Part shown: positions 61,101 to 64,000 of the stretch, in pieces | Position numbering within the stretch: the stretch's first letter is position 1 | How the letters are laid out: every line of letters begins with the position of its first letter | DNA from: Siphonodentalium dalli | Taxonomy: Eukaryota; Mollusca; Scaphopoda; Gadilida; Siphonodentaliidae | NCBI GenBank assembly: GCA_032622095.1 | Contig: CP136066.1 | Span: 150,860,224 to 150,924,223, forward strand | Length of the DNA stretch: 64,000 nucleotides | Direction of reading: 5' to 3' | Notes under the pieces: model-generated | Database searches by the model: none | What the model was told of the DNA's origin: nothing | Seen by the model: the letters and a program-made list of their open reading frames with translations, nothing else | Translations under genes and position numbers: made by a program

Positions 61101-62656
61101 TTAACACGTTGAGTGCCACTACGAGTTATCTCGTAGTACGCAACCTTCGCAGGTTGCCACTACGAGTTATCTCGTAGTGGTTTCCATGTCGTGTAACTGA
61201 CAAACTGAAGCAGTGGAATAGGTCGATACACCACGAAAACCCGCCTCGGAACATCGGAACAGTGATTTTATCACATAAATAGTGTGGCTCCCCTTACATC
61301 GTTCAAACGAAGTGAGCACCATCAGCACATACATTCTACTCAAAATGGTCAAGTTGTGAGTGAATACAGCTGACACTGTCTCACTGAATGACCACCAGAG
61401 GCAGTCATGCGTGGGCAATTGGACTGGGCTTTTGGTATTCATTAGACTGACAATGTGCACGCATGCAAACAGTCAGGGGTGGATATTCGCAATGTACAAA
61501 CATGCGAAGGCAGTTTCGAGGAATGGTTACATCGTTGTGTTTCAACACATTGAAACTTCGCACAACCACCCACACACGTCACACAGGCCTGCCAAAATAT
61601 GTTCCCTCTCAATCATGTGCGAGTGGACGCATCCAACATAAGATAAGCGGATAATCCACGACGTTACGCGCGTCGATGCTACCATTATCTCATCATTAGG
61701 GAACACAGCAGTTGTTTTTGGAATACACTGTGCGCTCCATTTGGGGGCTAGGTATTTTATTATTTATAATACAAGTAAAGCGGAACAATTATTCCCCAAA
61801 GCTACATTTTACCCTCTTCCGAACGTGTTGGACAATGGCAAGTGTAACAATTACCGAACTTTAGACATCATGCAGTTCATCGAACTGGTCTACATGTAGG
61901 TACGGATAAATGGTTTTGTGTAGCATAGAGGTTTACAGTAAAGGGTGACTTATTTCCAGTCGGATGGATTATATGGAATGTAGCACACTCCTGAATGTAC
62001 AGGGATCTATTTGGCTACTGCTGCATGGTTGTTTTAATTTTGTGCTGACAATTCTTCCAACACTATTATTTTGAGCTCTACTTTGGAACCCTAGCATATG
62101 CCTAAATCAGGCTAAATGGGAGATAACTTACAATGCCCGAAACAACAGAAGATGCATGCTCGTAGTCATTACTGCATGGACGAAATAAACTCATCCTCAC
62201 AGGAAACAAGTTCACCATATTCCACGACCGATTCGCCGTCTGTAGCCATGCATGCTCATATAAGTAATTTGCTCCACCGTGAATCAGCCATAATATAACA
62301 ATATAACGAGCTATAACAACCACAAGGACTCCCACACCTCCATAAATATGTTTACCACCAAAATAACTTGTTTGGGTTATATTCTACTTTATATTTGTTG
62401 CTCAAACGTGTCCAATTGTGTCTACGAGATAACTCGTAGTTGGCACTGGTGGTGGGTATACCCAAATTCCTTCCGCCATTGCCGGCTACGAGTTATCTCG
62501 TAGTACTATCAATCGCCGTTTCTGTCATCTGAAGTCGCGACGTCATCCAATTTTTGCTTCATTGACGCCAAATTATGGTCTACTTAGGGTATCTAACTTG
62601 CCACGATTTGGCAAACTGGCAAGATACTAATTGATTTCCGGCACTCAACGTGTTAA
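61101..62656. mobile_element. TTAA-flanked 1.56-kb element ('CACGTTGAGTGCC' type)
   Basis: TTAA at 61101-61104 and 62653-62656, perfect 13-bp inverted ends CACGTTGAGTGCC. Subterminal hairpins with arms CTACGAG/CTCGTAG occur twice near the left end (61119, 61160) and twice near the right (62421, 62486). The interior is over 1.2 kb of non-repetitive DNA; its frames (61167-61460 -, 61360-61641 +, 62102-62335 -) are not recognised as a piggyBac transposase. Non-autonomous. Confidence 0.88.
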
Positions 62657-62858
62657 ATTCCAATCACAATAGCATCACTTAACTTATATGGGATATAGCA
62701 TCATAATCAGAAAATATGGTAACCGTGTAAGGCTAAACTTTGACCCAGTAGGTGAAATAGGACCCAAAATATTTGCTGTTAACTCATTTTTCATGACCAA
62801 TACATATTAGGGTACATGAAAATACCCAAGAAGTTAAGTGGGGGTGGAGGGGTGCACA

Positions 62859-64000
62859 AGGGGTCCTGCCAGCTCATGGACTAAAAGCATTTTTTGTTAC
62901 AGTTCATGTCGTCAATATCATTTTCAACATAATCGGTTTGTATTGTCCAAGACCAAGAAGACAAAACTTGTCTTGAAAATAATGAAATATTCTGTATTTT
63001 GCTGTATTACAAATATAAAACAAGTGCACCGCTGGGCGGAGGTAACGCCCCCGACTGTACAATCAGAGAGGATTTTTCTTATTTTTGTGCAAATGCTTAT
63101 TAAATGGCACTTTGTAAAGTTATGTCATTCATGAGTAAACAATCCAAAATCAAGTTATCATCTGGAAACCCAAAAAAGTAGCAGAAAACCTGAATTTTCT
63201 AAGTCCAAAAAGGGGCGTAACTCTGGAAAAAATGGGCGGACGAAACCACGGCTATGGGGAAATCTTGTCCCGCCGGCTGGTCTATCGGCATACCAAATAT
63301 CAACTGAATTGAATTAGCGAAACCAAAGTTATGAGTTGAAACGTTCGTATGCCACAGAAAACTGAATTTTCTAAGTCCAAAAAGGGGCGTAACTCTGGAA
63401 AAAAATGGGCGGACGAAACCGCAGTTATGGGGAAATCTTGTCCCCCCCCGGCTGGTCTATTAGCATACCAAAGATCAACTGAATTGAGTTAGCGAAACCA
63501 AAGTTATGAGTTGAAACGTTCGTACGGACAATTTTCCAAGTCCAAAAAGGGGCGTAACTCTGGAAAAAATGGGCGGACGAAACTGCAGCTATGGGGAAAT
63601 CTTGTCCCCGGCTGGTCTATTAGCATACCAAAGATCAACTGAATTGAGTTAGCGAAACCAAAGTTATGAGTTGAAACGTATGTACGGACGGACGGAGGGC
63701 TCCACTATATACCCCCAAATCTCCATCGGATATCGGGGGCATAACAATGGATGTGCAATAAATACTTATATAATTATACAGCTAATTGAAAAAAAGATGG
63801 ATTTATGGCGTGTCCAAGTGTGTTTGAGAATGGACACCATGACGATACCAAACTTCAGTAACACTTGTGATAATGTATCTGGTTGTTACAATCTGACATG
63901 TTATAATATCATACAGACTGTCAAAACCAGAACTCGTAATCAAGCTTGATCAATATACTGACAATTAAAGACTTAAGAGACAATTTGATGAGTTGGAAAT
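62859..64000. repeat. Duplicated segment, copy 2, with internal insertion, continuing past the window
   Basis: 62859-63022 matches 60190-60353, and 63747-64000 matches 60354-60597. The frame 63671-63949 contains the same duplicated coding-like stretch as copy 1. Confidence 0.85.
63023..63746. mobile_element. 724-bp insertion in duplicated segment
   Basis: Flanked by ACA on both sides (63020-63022, 63744-63746). Begins AGTGCACCGCTGGGCGGAGG, contains three direct units of about 160-175 bp (CAAAAAGGGGCGTAACTC, TGGGGAAATCTTGTCC), then (GGAC)n, and ends ATCGGGGGCATAACA. The uninterrupted copy at 60353 shows the empty site. Class unknown. Confidence 0.8.

Noticed and set aside
61167-62335. piggyBac transposase in the 1.56-kb TTAA element
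   Set aside because: Frames are under 100 residues, on both strands, without any DDD-type motif I could recognise.
60327-63949. Duplicated 70-90 residue frames ending KTRTRNQA as a small gene pair
   Set aside because: They lie in a duplicated repeat segment, have different upstream reading frames and no recognisable domain.
59667-64000. Upstream WDR43 (WD40) exons
   Set aside because: No minus-strand stretch with WD40-like sequence and splice sites was found, so the 5' exons are assumed to lie beyond the window.

Overview
The window looks like nuclear DNA of a marine invertebrate, most likely a bivalve mollusc. The evidence is AT-rich DNA, small exons with GT/AG introns, two clearly metazoan housekeeping genes, and dense repeats. 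Several repeats carry runs of CCGTCCGTC and internal 'facing' repeat units of a kind I associate with bivalve genomes. The phylum is inference; the eukaryotic, metazoan nature is read directly from the genes.

Two genes can be reconstructed, both cut by the window. On the + strand, the last four coding exons (241-13530) of PSMC1/Rpt2, the 26S proteasome AAA-ATPase regulatory subunit 4, run from Walker A to the C-terminal Leu-Tyr-Leu tail. On the - strand, eleven consecutive coding exons (59666 down to 34547) encode the C-terminal 370 residues of WDR43/UTP5, a nucleolar small-subunit-processome protein. All exons of both genes join in phase at GT/AG sites. The genes converge tail to tail, about 21 kb apart. 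They have no direct functional link beyond both being housekeeping.

Almost everything else is repetitive. PSMC1 intron 1068-10108 holds a degraded Tigger/pogo-like element with TA target sites (2259-4429), a 262-bp palindromic element, a 2.7-kb element with terminal inverted repeats of about 600 bp (6385-9084), and a TTAA-flanked palindromic MITE. The next intron has a hAT-like element with a perfect 8-bp target duplication (11497-12462).

The intergenic region (13.6-34.3 kb) has satellites, paired Tc1/mariner-type MITEs, a 2.3-kb minisatellite inverted around a 20-bp hairpin, a 5'-truncated non-LTR retrotransposon and an unclassified long repeat (27.3-29.4 kb).

The WDR43 introns hold two head-to-tail Helitron-like elements (36958-38580). 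A 12.7-kb intron (42145-54901) is built from segmental duplications and about a dozen copies of an exon-like cassette. At least eleven elements or remnants with TTAA ends occur across the window, in five or more terminal-repeat classes, some sharing the same internal palindrome. The region 59.7-64 kb has a duplicated block with a dated insertion and a 1.56-kb TTAA element.

No tRNA, rRNA, CRISPR or prokaryotic-type feature was seen. The most unusual structures are the TTAA/palindrome family set, the inverted minisatellite, the transposon arm carrying a start codon plus splice donor, and the intronic exon-like array.
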